A model generated the notes under the pieces. That model was not told the origin of the DNA, ran no database searches, and saw only the letters and a list, made by a program, of their open reading frames with translations. 64,000 nt of DNA from Phyllobacteriaceae bacterium. GTDB lineage: Bacteria; Pseudomonadota; Alphaproteobacteria; Rhizobiales; Rhizobiaceae. This document shows positions 1 through 7,938 of the stretch, one piece after another. The stretch lies in NCBI GenBank assembly GCA_002708825.1, contig PAPF01000013.1:215350-279349 (forward strand), written 5' to 3'. Each line of letters starts with the position of its first letter. The stretch's first letter is position 1. Both the position numbers and the translations under genes were made by a program.

Positions 1-1
1 C

Positions 2-1360
2 CAGGGGTCGATCAAGGCACATGCCATTGCCCACCACGGCGCAGTGCTGACGAAGGGCCTCAGCATCGGCGACTCCGTCGTCGCCGGACCGGTCTGCCTG
101 ATCGAGAGCGCCGCCGATATTGCCGATTTCGTGGATGGCTCCATTCTCGTCACCGGCACCACGGATCCCGACTGGGTGCCGGTCATGAAGCGCGCCGCAG
201 GGATCATCACCGATCATGGCGGGCGCACCTCCCATGCGGCAATCGTCAGCCGTGAACTGGGCCTGCCCGCAATCGTGGGCACGGGCAATGCAACCGCCGT
301 CCTCCATTCCGGGCAGGACGTGACGATCTCCTGCGCCGAAGGCGACGAAGGCTTCGTCTACGAGGGCACGGCGGAGTTTGCCGAAACGCTGCTGAAGCTG
401 GAGGATATTCCGCAAACAAGAACGAAGGTCATGCTCAACATGGCCAATCCGGCCGCGGCCTTCCGCTGGAACCGGTTGCCGGCTGACGGCGTGGGCCTGG
501 CGCGCATGGAGTTCGTCATTTCCAATCACATCCGCGTCCATCCCATGGCGCTGCTGAAATTCGACGAACTGGAAAGCGAGGCTGACAAGGCCGAGATCGC
601 GGCCCTGACCGCCGGCCATGACGACAAGGCGGAATTCTTCGTCGAACGCCTTGCCCGCGGCCTGTCGCGCATCGCCGCGACCGTCCATCCGAACCCGGTC
701 ATCGTTCGCATGAGCGATTTCAAGACCAATGAATATGCGGGGCTGCTTGGCGGGCGGCAGTTCGAACCGGTCGAGGAAAACCCGATGATCGGTTTTCGCG
801 GCGCCTCGCGCTACTGCTCGCCCCAATATCGCGACGGCTTCGCGCTGGAGTGTCAGGCCATCCGGCACCTGCGCGAGGAGATGGGGTTCGACAACGTCAT
901 CGTCATGATCCCCTTCTGCCGCTCAACCGCGGAGGCTGAACGGGTACTCGCCGTGATGGCCCAAAACGGGCTGAAGCGCGGCGAGAACGGGCTGCAGGTC
1001 TATGTCATGTGCGAGATCCCGGCCAATGTCGTGCTGGCCGGCGCCTTCGCCAGCCGCTTCGACGGATTCTCCATCGGATCGAACGACCTGACCCAGCTGA
1101 CCCTTGGCGTGGACCGGGATTCCGAGATCCTTTCGGACCTCTTCGACGAGCAGGACGAGGCGGTCAAATGGATGATTTCGAACGTCATCCGCGAGGCCCA
1201 TGCCGCCGGCGCCAAGGTCGGCCTGTGCGGCCAGGCGCCGAGCGACCATCCGCAATTCGCCCGCTTCCTGGTGGAATGCGGCATCGACTCCATCTCGGTC
1301 ACGCCCGACAGCTTCATCCGCGTCAAGGAGCAGGTGGCGGCTGCGGAAAAGGCACGCTGA
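2..1360 (+). CDS. ppsA: Phosphoenolpyruvate synthase, C-terminal part (5' end outside window)
   Basis: The reading frame is open from base 2, so the gene begins before the window; about 452 residues are visible. PEP synthase converts pyruvate, ATP and water to PEP, AMP and phosphate at the entry to gluconeogenesis in the cytoplasm. The fragment starts in the swivelling phosphohistidine domain: GGRTSHAAIVSRELGLP carries the catalytic His (around 218-240). It continues into the PEP-binding barrel, with GFRGASRY, SNDLTQL and the C-terminal GLCGQAPSDHP that holds the catalytic Cys (around 1217-1231). The last motif is of PEP synthase type. The related enzyme I of the sugar PTS is less likely because of the SDHP tail and the spacing. 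The gene converges on the EPS locus with a 36 bp gap and has no evident link to it. Confidence 0.93.
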   Translation, partial: QGSIKAHAIAHHGAVLTKGLSIGDSVVAGPVCLIESAADIADFVDGSILVTGTTDPDWVPVMKRAAGIITDHGGRTSHAAIVSRELGLPAIVGTGNATAVLHSGQDVTISCAEGDEGFVYEGTAEFAETLLKLEDIPQTRTKVMLNMANPAAAFRWNRLPADGVGLARMEFVISNHIRVHPMALLKFDELESEADKAEIAALTAGHDDKAEFFVERLARGLSRIAATVHPNPVIVRMSDFKTNEYAGLLGGRQFEPVEENPMIGFRGASRYCSPQYRDGFALECQAIRHLREEMGFDNVIVMIPFCRSTAEAERVLAVMAQNGLKRGENGLQVYVMCEIPANVVLAGAFASRFDGFSIGSNDLTQLTLGVDRDSEILSDLFDEQDEAVKWMISNVIREAHAAGAKVGLCGQAPSDHPQFARFLVECGIDSISVTPDSFIRVKEQVAAAEKAR

Positions 1361-1396
1361 GCGGCACCCGTCAGGCCACAGGGCGCGAGGGCGGGC

Positions 1397-3184
1397 TCAT
1401 TGCCCCTTGCGCCCGGCCATGACCCCGATCGTCTCCAGGGCGATGGAAAGGTCTGTCTTGAGCCAGGCCCAGAGCGAATCGATGCGCAGCGCATAGGCAT
1501 GGTCCCAGCCCACCTTCGAGCGCACATCCTCGATGCTTTCGTCATAGCCCTGGCGCACCTGCGCAAGCCCGGTGACACCCGGCAATATGCCGTAGGTTCG
1601 CTCGACATAGAGCGGGATGCTTGTCTCCAGCCGGCCGAAGAAGACCGGGCGTTCCGGTCTCGGCCCGATCAGCGACATCTCGCCACGCAGGACATTGATC
1701 GCCTGCGGTAGCTCGTCGATGCGCGTTCGGCGCAGGAACCGCCCGACCCGCGTCACCCTGGGATCGCCCTTCGAAGCCCAGGCCGCACCATTGCGTTCGG
1801 CATCCTGCCCCATGGTGCGGAACTTGATGAGTTCGAAAAGCTCCGTGCGGTCCGGAAGCGCCCGCCCCACGCGCAATTGACGGTAGAAGACCGGCCCCCG
1901 GCTTTCCAGCTTGATGGCGAGGGCGACCGGCCCGTAGACCACGGCAAGCAGCGCGAGAAGAACGGAACCGCCGGCAACGTCGAAGGCCCGTTTGGCCAGC
2001 CGCACCGATGGCGGCAGCGCATGATCCTCGCCCGCGCCATTCCTTTTCGCCCATTGCCCGCGCACATCGAACCGGCCCAGCATCCACATGAGCGCGCCGA
2101 AGCCGTTGGCCGCGTAGCCCGCCAGCACGGTGGCCGCCAGCGTCTGCAGGCGCGAGCGGCGATGCTCGGCCACCGCCAGCCCGGAGAGCGCAAACAGCAG
2201 GCCTGTCCATGCAAGGACCGCTGGCGCGATCCACGCCGTTTGCGACGACCCCAGAAGCGTGAGGCTGACAAAGGCCGCCAGCAGCAGGAACGGCATGACG
2301 GCGCGCAGGGCCTTGCCGGAGAGGAAGGCATAGGCGAGCCCCGGACGGCGGGGATCGGCAAGGTGGATCAGCCGGAGGGCCTGTTGCAGGTTGCCCGCGC
2401 CGATGCGCACCCGCCGCGCGAATTCCTGGCCCGGACGGGTGCGCTCGCGTTCGGAAATGGCGATTCCCTCGTCCAGGACGCCGCGATACCCCTGCGCGAC
2501 GATCCCCATCGGCAGCATGAAGTCGTCGTTGATCGTGCCGGCCGCCAGGGGCCGGAACGCCGCGCGCCGGAACACATGGAAGGCGCCGGAAAACCCGAGC
2601 GGCGAACCGAGCGCCGCCTCGCCGAGCCTCAGCCTGTTCTGGAATTCCCAGTAGCGCCGCTCGCCCGGCGTGCCGTTTTCCGCGCAATCGTAGAGCCCGC
2701 CGGCAACCCCCACCGTCCGGTCTGCAAAGACCGAGGCGGCGCGGCGCAAAGCCTGCGGCGGAAGGCTTGCCGATGCATCCGTCAGCGCGACGAGCGGCGT
2801 GTCGGCGGCGCCAACCGCTTCGTTGATCACCGCGATCTTGCCGCGGTTGACAGCGTGTGCATGAACCCGGGCATCGATCCCCCTTGCCTGCAAGGCGCGG
2901 ATATCGCTGACGGCAATGGTCGGCGTCCCGTCGCTGGAACCGTCGCAATGGATGCGCACATGCAATTGCTCGGCCGGATAGTCGAGCGCGGCGATATTGG
3001 CGATCTTGGCGCTGATGGTCCGCGCTTCCTGATAGGCCGTGACGATCAGCGTGACGTGCGGCAAATCGCCGGCAGGGTCATCAGCGCCCGGCGCACGGCG
3101 CGCCAGTGCCAGCAGGCTGAGCGGGTAGATCACGTGATGATGCAGCGCGGCAAGCGCGCCTGTCCAGAAAACGGTTTCAAGCAT
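1397..3184 (-). CDS. Glycosyltransferase family 2 fused to an ExoY-type undecaprenyl-phosphate sugar phosphotransferase
   Basis: 595 residues in two enzyme halves. Residues 1-30 are a membrane segment. Residues about 42-270 are a GT2 domain with TAYQEART, CDGSSDGT and TDAS (DxD-like) motifs. Residues about 290-370 hold two to four hydrophobic segments. Residues about 395-595 are a bacterial sugar-transferase domain: KRAFDVAGG, the membrane helix, FELIKFRTM, RTRIDELPQ, GEMSLIGPRPE and LPGVTGLAQV. The C-terminal half should start EPS repeat-unit synthesis by moving a sugar phosphate onto undecaprenyl phosphate. The N-terminal half should add a later sugar. The ATG at 3184 overlaps the end of the upstream glycosyltransferase gene by 8 bp, so the two are probably translated together. 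The open frame runs further upstream only as shadow of that neighbour. The domain order is unusual, since these enzymes are normally separate. Confidence 0.88.
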   Translation of the reverse strand: MLETVFWTGALAALHHHVIYPLSLLALARRAPGADDPAGDLPHVTLIVTAYQEARTISAKIANIAALDYPAEQLHVRIHCDGSSDGTPTIAVSDIRALQARGIDARVHAHAVNRGKIAVINEAVGAADTPLVALTDASASLPPQALRRAASVFADRTVGVAGGLYDCAENGTPGERRYWEFQNRLRLGEAALGSPLGFSGAFHVFRRAAFRPLAAGTINDDFMLPMGIVAQGYRGVLDEGIAISERERTRPGQEFARRVRIGAGNLQQALRLIHLADPRRPGLAYAFLSGKALRAVMPFLLLAAFVSLTLLGSSQTAWIAPAVLAWTGLLFALSGLAVAEHRRSRLQTLAATVLAGYAANGFGALMWMLGRFDVRGQWAKRNGAGEDHALPPSVRLAKRAFDVAGGSVLLALLAVVYGPVALAIKLESRGPVFYRQLRVGRALPDRTELFELIKFRTMGQDAERNGAAWASKGDPRVTRVGRFLRRTRIDELPQAINVLRGEMSLIGPRPERPVFFGRLETSIPLYVERTYGILPGVTGLAQVRQGYDESIEDVRSKVGWDHAYALRIDSLWAWLKTDLSIALETIGVMAGRKGQ

Positions 3185-4241
3185 GAAGAGCCTCCAGCGC
3201 CCGGTATGCGCTCCGGGTCTCGGCGAGCGAGAGATGCGATTGGATGAAGAGGCGCGGATTGGCGCGTGGCGGCCTGGCAAGTCCGTCGATGAGCGCTTCC
3301 GCCAGCCGTTGCGGATTGTGGTCATCGACCGTGATGGCCACGCCGGAGACCGGGCAGAGCCCGTCGCGCACGCCGCCCACGTCGCTGGCGACAACCGCCA
3401 CGCCGCAGGCCTGGGCTTCCAGGATCGACAGCGGCAGGCCCTCGGAGCGCGAGGGCAGGCAGAACAGGTCGAGCGCCGGATAGACGTCGGCCGGGCTGTC
3501 GGTCCGTCCTGCCAGCAACACGCGATGGGCAAGGCCGAGATGTTCGATCCGGCTTGCGAGCCTCTCCCGTTCGCTGCCCTCGCCCCAGATGACGACGAGG
3601 ACATCGTCGGGAAGGAAGCGCGCCGCCTCGACAAGCCTGTCGAACCCCTTGACGTGTTCCAGCCGCCCCACACCGCCGACGATCCGTCTGTCGAGCGGCA
3701 GGTCGAGCCGTGCGCGCGCCGCATCGCGGCGGACCGGGCGGAACATGTCGCAGTCCACGCCATTCGGGATCACGCGGAAGGACAGGCCGGTGCCCCTCGA
3801 CGCCGCGGCAGCAACGACCGGCGAAACGGCGATCCTGTCTGGCCGCAGGCCGCGAAGCGCTGCCTTCATGACACGACGCCGCCGCCGGTCTTGAAGATGC
3901 CAGGCGTCGTGCTCGACATGGGCCAGGGCGCGGATCCCGGCATAACGCGCCGCAGCCCCGCCATAGATCAGCGGCCCCGCGTGATGGGTGACGACGCTTG
4001 TCACGCCGAGTTCGCGCAGGTGCCGCGCCATGCGCAAAGGCAACATCGGCTGCAGGCCGGGAGCCTTGCCAAAGGCCGTGAGCCGGGCTTTCGCGCTGGC
4101 AACTTTTGGCCAGGCAGCAGCAAGCCTTTCCTCGGTTCCCTCAAGACTGAAGACATGAATGCCAGGTGTCCCGGCCAGCGCGAGCACAAGTTGCTCGATA
4201 CCGCCGGGCGCCAGGTTCTGGACGATGTGAACTTGCGTCAA
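3177..4241 (-). CDS. Glycosyltransferase family 4 (EPS)
   Basis: 354 residues, GT-B fold. The N-terminal acceptor half begins VHIVQNLAPGGIEQL. The C-terminal nucleotide-sugar half has GVGRLEHVKGFD, GEGSERERL and the EX7E-type stretch PSRSEGLPLSILEAQACG. It should transfer a sugar from a nucleotide donor to the lipid-linked EPS intermediate on the cytoplasmic face. I chose the TTG at 4241 because AAGGGAG sits 6-7 bases before it and the family's conserved N-terminus starts there; an in-frame ATG at 4418 would add 59 unlike residues. A sigma-54-like promoter lies 38 bp upstream (4279-4294). It is first in a two-gene operon with the GT2/PGT fusion. Confidence 0.85.
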   Translation of the reverse strand: MTQVHIVQNLAPGGIEQLVLALAGTPGIHVFSLEGTEERLAAAWPKVASAKARLTAFGKAPGLQPMLPLRMARHLRELGVTSVVTHHAGPLIYGGAAARYAGIRALAHVEHDAWHLQDRRRRRVMKAALRGLRPDRIAVSPVVAAAASRGTGLSFRVIPNGVDCDMFRPVRRDAARARLDLPLDRRIVGGVGRLEHVKGFDRLVEAARFLPDDVLVVIWGEGSERERLASRIEHLGLAHRVLLAGRTDSPADVYPALDLFCLPSRSEGLPLSILEAQACGVAVVASDVGGVRDGLCPVSGVAITVDDHNPQRLAEALIDGLARPPRANPRLFIQSHLSLAETRSAYRALEALHA

Positions 4242-4278
4242 CTTGCGCTCCCTTGCGCGTGATTGTTGCGGGAGCCGC

Positions 4279-4294
4279 TGCAAATGCCATGCCG
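4279..4294 (-). promoter_or_regulatory. Candidate sigma-54 promoter for the glycosyltransferase pair
   Basis: On the minus strand the sequence reads CGGCATGGCATTTGCA: GG and GC are exactly 10 bases apart, and the -12 element TTGCA is perfect. The -24 element differs from TGGCAC at its first and last positions. It sits 38 bp before the TTG start at 4241. It is the weaker half of a divergent pair with the site at 4424-4439. Confidence 0.55.
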
Positions 4295-4323
4295 GAAGGA
4301 ATGGCCCGTTTTTCCGCCAATGC

Positions 4324-4371
4324 ACCGCAAATTGCGAAACCCCCTGCATCCGGGTCATCGCAGTTTGCGAA
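4324..4371. promoter_or_regulatory. Two palindromic sites between divergent sigma-54 promoters (candidate activator sites)
   Basis: Two 15-mers match TTCGCA-N4-GCGAA: ACCGCAAATTGCGAA (4324-4338, 9 of 11 fixed positions) and ATCGCAGTTTGCGAA (4357-4371, 10 of 11). Their centres are 33 bp apart, about three helical turns, so they would lie on one face of the DNA. They lie between the divergent sigma-54-like promoters, 30-100 bp from each. That is where an NtrC-type activator would bind. The same motif recurs twice before glmS (15425-15458). Confidence 0.5.
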
Positions 4372-4423
4372 TGCCAGTCCCTGTTTGCGCACCCGGACCC
4401 TTTTCCCGCCACGTTCAAACCGG

Positions 4424-4439
4424 TGGCATGGGTCTTGCT
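4424..4439 (+). promoter_or_regulatory. Sigma-54 promoter of the STAS/export operon
   Basis: TGGCATGGGTCTTGCT matches TGGCAC-N5-TTGCW at every conserved position except one transition (C to T) in the -24 box. GG-N10-GC spacing is exact. The site ends 32 bp before the ATG at 4472, leaving room for a short leader and the AAAAGGAG ribosome-binding site. Confidence 0.75.
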
Positions 4440-4471
4440 CGATCCTTGCGGGGGCGAAAAGGAGAATTGCC

Positions 4472-4759
4472 ATGACCAGGACCATCACGATCAGCGGAGA
4501 CCTTGACGCGGCAAGGATTACCGCCATGCGCGAGGAGATCGACCGCGTTGCCGCAGGCGATGCCGATGTCACGCTCGACATGACGCAATGCCGGTTCATC
4601 GACTCCTCCGGCGTCGGTGCCATCGTCTATCTGCACAAGCGGATGCGTGCGCGCGGTTACCGGGTAAGCCTTTCAGGCCTCGACGGCCAGCCGCTCAAGC
4701 TCCTGCGCCATCTGGGCATAGCGGGCCTGCTCGCGACCGGAGACCGGAGCGCGGCATGA
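4472..4759 (+). CDS. STAS-domain protein (anti-sigma-factor-antagonist type)
   Basis: 95 residues forming a single STAS domain: ITISGDLDAARI, VTLDMTQCRFIDSSGVGAIVYL, then YRVSLSGLD. The DSSG motif at about residues 44-47 contains the serine that kinases phosphorylate in SpoIIAA/RsbV proteins. In that family the unphosphorylated form binds and removes a partner, often an anti-sigma factor. Here the plausible kinase/phosphatase is the HATPase-REC-SpoIIE protein encoded at 8971-10476 in the same locus. AAAAGGAG lies 8 bp before the ATG. It is the first gene after a strong sigma-54 site and overlaps the next gene by 4 bp (ATGA). MlaB-type STAS proteins are an alternative, but the EPS context favours partner switching. 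Confidence 0.85.
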   Translation: MTRTITISGDLDAARITAMREEIDRVAAGDADVTLDMTQCRFIDSSGVGAIVYLHKRMRARGYRVSLSGLDGQPLKLLRHLGIAGLLATGDRSAA

Positions 4760-5112
4760 TGACGAAGCGTTCCCTTGCCGGCACCCTCGTTGCGGTCCTG
4801 TTGCCGGCCTTGACCGCCTGTGTCCATCCCTGGCCGCCCGCCGCGCGCGGCGGGATCGCTGGCCAGCCTGCGCCGACGCCTGAAATGGCGGGTGTCCATG
4901 CGGCGGTGAAGAACGCGTCCGCAGCCGGATCGCTTTCGCCTGCCGAGGCGCTTGCAGCGCGCGAACGCCTCGACCTTGCGGCCCGCGAATACCGCGCCGG
5001 GCTTGCGGCCGATGCGGATGCGGGCCTGCTCGATGTTTCCCTGCGGCTCGGGGGTGGCGATATCGCCACGCGCACCGGACGCAGCACATGCCTGAAAGCG
5101 CCATGTTCCTGA
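4756..5112 (+). CDS. Small predicted lipoprotein of the EPS export operon
   Basis: 118 residues. The signal peptide MMTKRSLAGTLVAVLLPALTAC ends in a lipobox (LTAC), so the mature protein should be lipidated at the Cys. After it comes a Pro/Ala-rich stretch, then a short helical region (residues about 45-90) rich in Ala, Glu and Arg. I recognise no domain. It starts inside the stop codon of the STAS gene and ends 14 bp before the SLBB export gene. The export protein has no lipidation Cys of its own, so this lipoprotein may be its outer-membrane partner; that is inference. A second ATG one codon later is equally possible. Confidence 0.72.
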   Translation: MMTKRSLAGTLVAVLLPALTACVHPWPPAARGGIAGQPAPTPEMAGVHAAVKNASAAGSLSPAEALAARERLDLAAREYRAGLAADADAGLLDVSLRLGGGDIATRTGRSTCLKAPCS

Positions 5113-5126
5113 CCGGAGAACACCAG

Positions 5127-7238
5127 ATGCCCTTTGCCATGTTCATCCGCCTTCTGGCCGTGCTCGCCATGCTCGCTTTCGCACTGCCGGCGGCAAGGGC
5201 AGCGGAGAACGAGATCATCAGGATCGGCGACACGCTGTCGCTCATCCTTCCGGGCGAGGATAGCCTGACCGGCGATTTCCCTGTCGATCGCAAGGGCGCC
5301 ATCGCCCTGCCCGAGATCGGCCCCGTGCGCATTGCCGGCATGCCGCTGGAGGAAGCCGCCGAAATGGTGCGCCACCGGCTGTCCGTCGCTTTCCGCGATG
5401 TGGCCCGCCTGACGATGCGGCTCAAGGAACGCAAGCTGTTCGTCGCCGTGGCCGGTCAGGTCCGCAAGCCGGGAACGCTGGAACTGCCCGGCGACGCGAC
5501 GGTGGAAGTGGCGATTGCCGAGGCCGGCGGCATCAATGCGGGCGCCCAGCTCGACCGGCTGAAACTCATTCGCGGTGACCGGGAAATCGGCTTCAACTAC
5601 AAGCAATACCTGGACACGGGCGACCTGTCCGTCTTGCCGAAGCTCCAGCCGCTCGACATCATCTTCGTGCCGATCTCGCCGCTGACCGGCAACGTCCATA
5701 TCGATTTCGACGCGGAGACGCTTTCGCGGGCCGGCGACGGTGCAGATGCGGGCGGGTCGGTGCGGATTTTCGGCGAGGTCCAGAAGCCGGCGCAATTCGC
5801 CTTCAAGGAAAACATGTCCATCGTTGACCTGATCATGCGCGCCGGCGGCGTGACCCGCTTTGCAGCCGTCGAGCAGATCCGTGTCATCACCGACAAGGGT
5901 CCCGTCCTCTTCAACCTCCAGGCCTATCTGGACAGCGGCGATCCCGCTCTGATGCCGCCGCTTGAGAAGGGCGCCACCATCTTCGTGCCGATCCTGGCCG
6001 ACCAGATCAAGCGCGGCAAGCACACCGTCTACATCATGGGAGAGGTGGCCAAGCCCGGCGCCTTCGAGGCACAGAAGGGAACGACCTTCATCGACATCCT
6101 CGCCAATTCCGGCGGGCCGACACGCTTCGCCGAAACCCGCCAGATCCGCATCATCCGGGCCACGGGCATTGTCGAGATGTTCGACCTTGTCGCCTTCACC
6201 GAGGGAAAGATCACCGACATCCCGCTCGTCCAGCCGGGCGACGCGATCCTTGTCCCGGAAAAGACGGAAACGCAGGAACCGTCCTGGACCAGGCTTCCGC
6301 CGACGCGCACGGTCCAGGTCATGGGCGCCGTCACCAAGCCCGGCCGCTACGAATGGATCGACGAGATGAGCCTGTTCGACCTCATCGGCCATGCGGGCGG
6401 ACCGACGGCAAAGGGCGACCTTGCCGCCATCCAGATCGTCAAGCGCGCCGATGGAAAGGCTGAAACCGTCACCTTCGACATGAAGGCCTACCTGGACAAT
6501 GGCGGCAGCGAGGCAGCCGTGCCGGTCATTCGTGCCGGCTACGTCATCGTGGTGCCGGAACTGCCGGTCGATCCCAATGACAACAAGTCGCTCTGGGTGC
6601 GCCAGGATGCCGACCGCTCGATCTATGTCATGGGGGCGGTGGGTTCGCCCGGCCGCTATGCCTTCGACAGGTCGCTCGGTTTTCTCGATATCCTGTCGGC
6701 GGCCGACGGACCGACCGAAAGCGCGGACCTGCGCCGTATCCGCGTTTCGCTGCGCGGCCAGACCAATGCCGAACCCATCCTCGTCGATCTCCTGCGCTAC
6801 ATGGAAACCGGCGACGAGCGCGTGCTGCCGCGCCTGGAACCCGGCGACATGATCTATGTGCCGGGCCATGACCGCACATGGACCGAGATCGCGACGGGCG
6901 ACACGGTGCGCGTGCTCGGCGCTGTCGGAAAGCCGGGACGCTATTCCTTTACCACCCGCATGAACATCCTCGACCTTCTGGCGCAGGCCGGCGGACCGAC
7001 GGACGCGGCGCTTCAGGACCGGATCGTCGTGGTCAACATGGGCAAGGAAAACAAGGCCTTCCACTTCGATCTGGAAGCCTTCACGCGAACCGGCGACCCC
7101 TCGCGGTTGCCGGTTGTGCGCCCTGGCGACACCGTCTACGTGCCCGACAAGACCCAGAGCCACTGGGCCAGGGTGATGGAAACGGTGAAGGACGCCGCCC
7201 AGATCGTGGCGCTCTTCGCGGCCGTGGCGGCCCTGTGA
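5127..7238 (+). CDS. Polysaccharide export protein with one Poly_export domain and six SLBB repeats
   Basis: 703 residues. Signal peptide of about 25 residues (FALPAARA-AENE) without lipobox. Then a polysaccharide-export domain (IRIGDTLSLILPGED ... GAIALPEIG) and six SLBB units, each opening with a VxGxVxxPG-like strand: AVAGQVRKPG, RIFGEVQKPA, YIMGEVAKPG, QVMGAVTKPG, YVMGAVGSPG and RVLGAVGKPG. Most units end PGDxxxVP. The chain finishes with a hydrophobic helix (AAQIVALFAAVAAL). Wza-type proteins form the outer-membrane/periplasmic channel for Wzy-made polymers and usually carry two SLBB domains, so six would make a long periplasmic column. The ATG at 5127 has CCGGAGAA 8 bp upstream; an ATG at 5088 would overlap the lipoprotein gene. 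Confidence 0.9.
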   Translation: MPFAMFIRLLAVLAMLAFALPAARAAENEIIRIGDTLSLILPGEDSLTGDFPVDRKGAIALPEIGPVRIAGMPLEEAAEMVRHRLSVAFRDVARLTMRLKERKLFVAVAGQVRKPGTLELPGDATVEVAIAEAGGINAGAQLDRLKLIRGDREIGFNYKQYLDTGDLSVLPKLQPLDIIFVPISPLTGNVHIDFDAETLSRAGDGADAGGSVRIFGEVQKPAQFAFKENMSIVDLIMRAGGVTRFAAVEQIRVITDKGPVLFNLQAYLDSGDPALMPPLEKGATIFVPILADQIKRGKHTVYIMGEVAKPGAFEAQKGTTFIDILANSGGPTRFAETRQIRIIRATGIVEMFDLVAFTEGKITDIPLVQPGDAILVPEKTETQEPSWTRLPPTRTVQVMGAVTKPGRYEWIDEMSLFDLIGHAGGPTAKGDLAAIQIVKRADGKAETVTFDMKAYLDNGGSEAAVPVIRAGYVIVVPELPVDPNDNKSLWVRQDADRSIYVMGAVGSPGRYAFDRSLGFLDILSAADGPTESADLRRIRVSLRGQTNAEPILVDLLRYMETGDERVLPRLEPGDMIYVPGHDRTWTEIATGDTVRVLGAVGKPGRYSFTTRMNILDLLAQAGGPTDAALQDRIVVVNMGKENKAFHFDLEAFTRTGDPSRLPVVRPGDTVYVPDKTQSHWARVMETVKDAAQIVALFAAVAAL

Positions 7239-7245
7239 GGCGCCG

Positions 7246-7932
7246 GTGATTTCCAAGACCCGCCAACTGGCCGCGCAAAGGGCCTATTCCGCGACACTCG
7301 GGCGCGGCGCCCGGACGCTGGCCGTCACCGGGTCGCAGCCGGATGCCGGTTCCTGCGGCCTGGCCCTCGACATCGCTGCCGCCGGCGCCGGTTTCGGCAA
7401 GCGTGTCCTGCTCGTTCGCGCCCATCTCACGCAGGCTGGCGACGGATGCCCCGACGGGCTTGGTACCGGACTGGAGGATATCCGCGCCGCCTGCCGGCCC
7501 GAGGCCAACATGCTGTGGACGCTGGACGTCCCTTCAGGCACGCGCCTGCACGCCCTTCTCAACGATGGCCAGCGCCTGCCGGAAGCATCGGCGCAATGGC
7601 TGGCCGACTTCGATTCCGTCATTTTCGACTGCCCGCCCTTCGAGACGGCGCAGCCCGCGATCTACACCCCTCTTACCGCCTCCGCGGCCGAGGCGGTCAT
7701 CCTCGTGACCATGCCGGGCGCGGTCGCCCGCAACGGCCTGGAGGAGGTCCTCAAATGGCTGACGGAGTCGGGTGCCGTCGTTTCCGCCCTCGTTCTCAAC
7801 GACAAGTTCAATCCGACCCTGGCCCAGGAAATGATCCGCGAGGCCAACCGCCTGCGGCGCATCCTGCCCGGCCTCGTGCGTTACCTGACGCGTAAGGTCG
7901 AGGGATGGACCGCCCTCAACATGCATCAGTGA
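7246..7932 (+). CDS. BY-kinase/CpsD-like protein with degenerate Walker A
   Basis: 228 residues with the layout of the cytoplasmic ATPase domain of bacterial tyrosine kinases: RTLAVTGSQPDAGSCG where EGEGKST is expected, KRVLLVRAHL where the family has LLVDADL, then FDSVIFDCPPF (Walker B, kept) and VSALVLNDKF. The Walker A Lys and the Walker A' Asp are both missing, and the C-terminus has one Tyr rather than a Tyr cluster. It is therefore probably not an active kinase, but may still bind the chain-length regulator (20102-21529), which lacks its own kinase domain. The start is GTG, 7 bp after the export gene and 6 bp before the next glycosyltransferase gene. Confidence 0.72.
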   Translation: MISKTRQLAAQRAYSATLGRGARTLAVTGSQPDAGSCGLALDIAAAGAGFGKRVLLVRAHLTQAGDGCPDGLGTGLEDIRAACRPEANMLWTLDVPSGTRLHALLNDGQRLPEASAQWLADFDSVIFDCPPFETAQPAIYTPLTASAAEAVILVTMPGAVARNGLEEVLKWLTESGAVVSALVLNDKFNPTLAQEMIREANRLRRILPGLVRYLTRKVEGWTALNMHQ

Positions 7933-7938
7933 GGTCCC

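Noticed and set aside
1397-3763. A single 788-residue protein reaching up to 3763 on the minus strand
   Set aside because: The part beyond 3184 is out of frame with the real glycosyltransferase gene 3177-4241 and has low-quality, Arg/Ser-rich composition; the conserved N-terminus begins at the ATG at 3184.
4695-7256. A long minus-strand open frame (853 residues) opposite the SLBB export gene
   Set aside because: Shadow frame with repetitive Asp/His/Gly/Arg composition produced by the SLBB repeats; the plus-strand gene has signal peptide, domains and ribosome-binding site.
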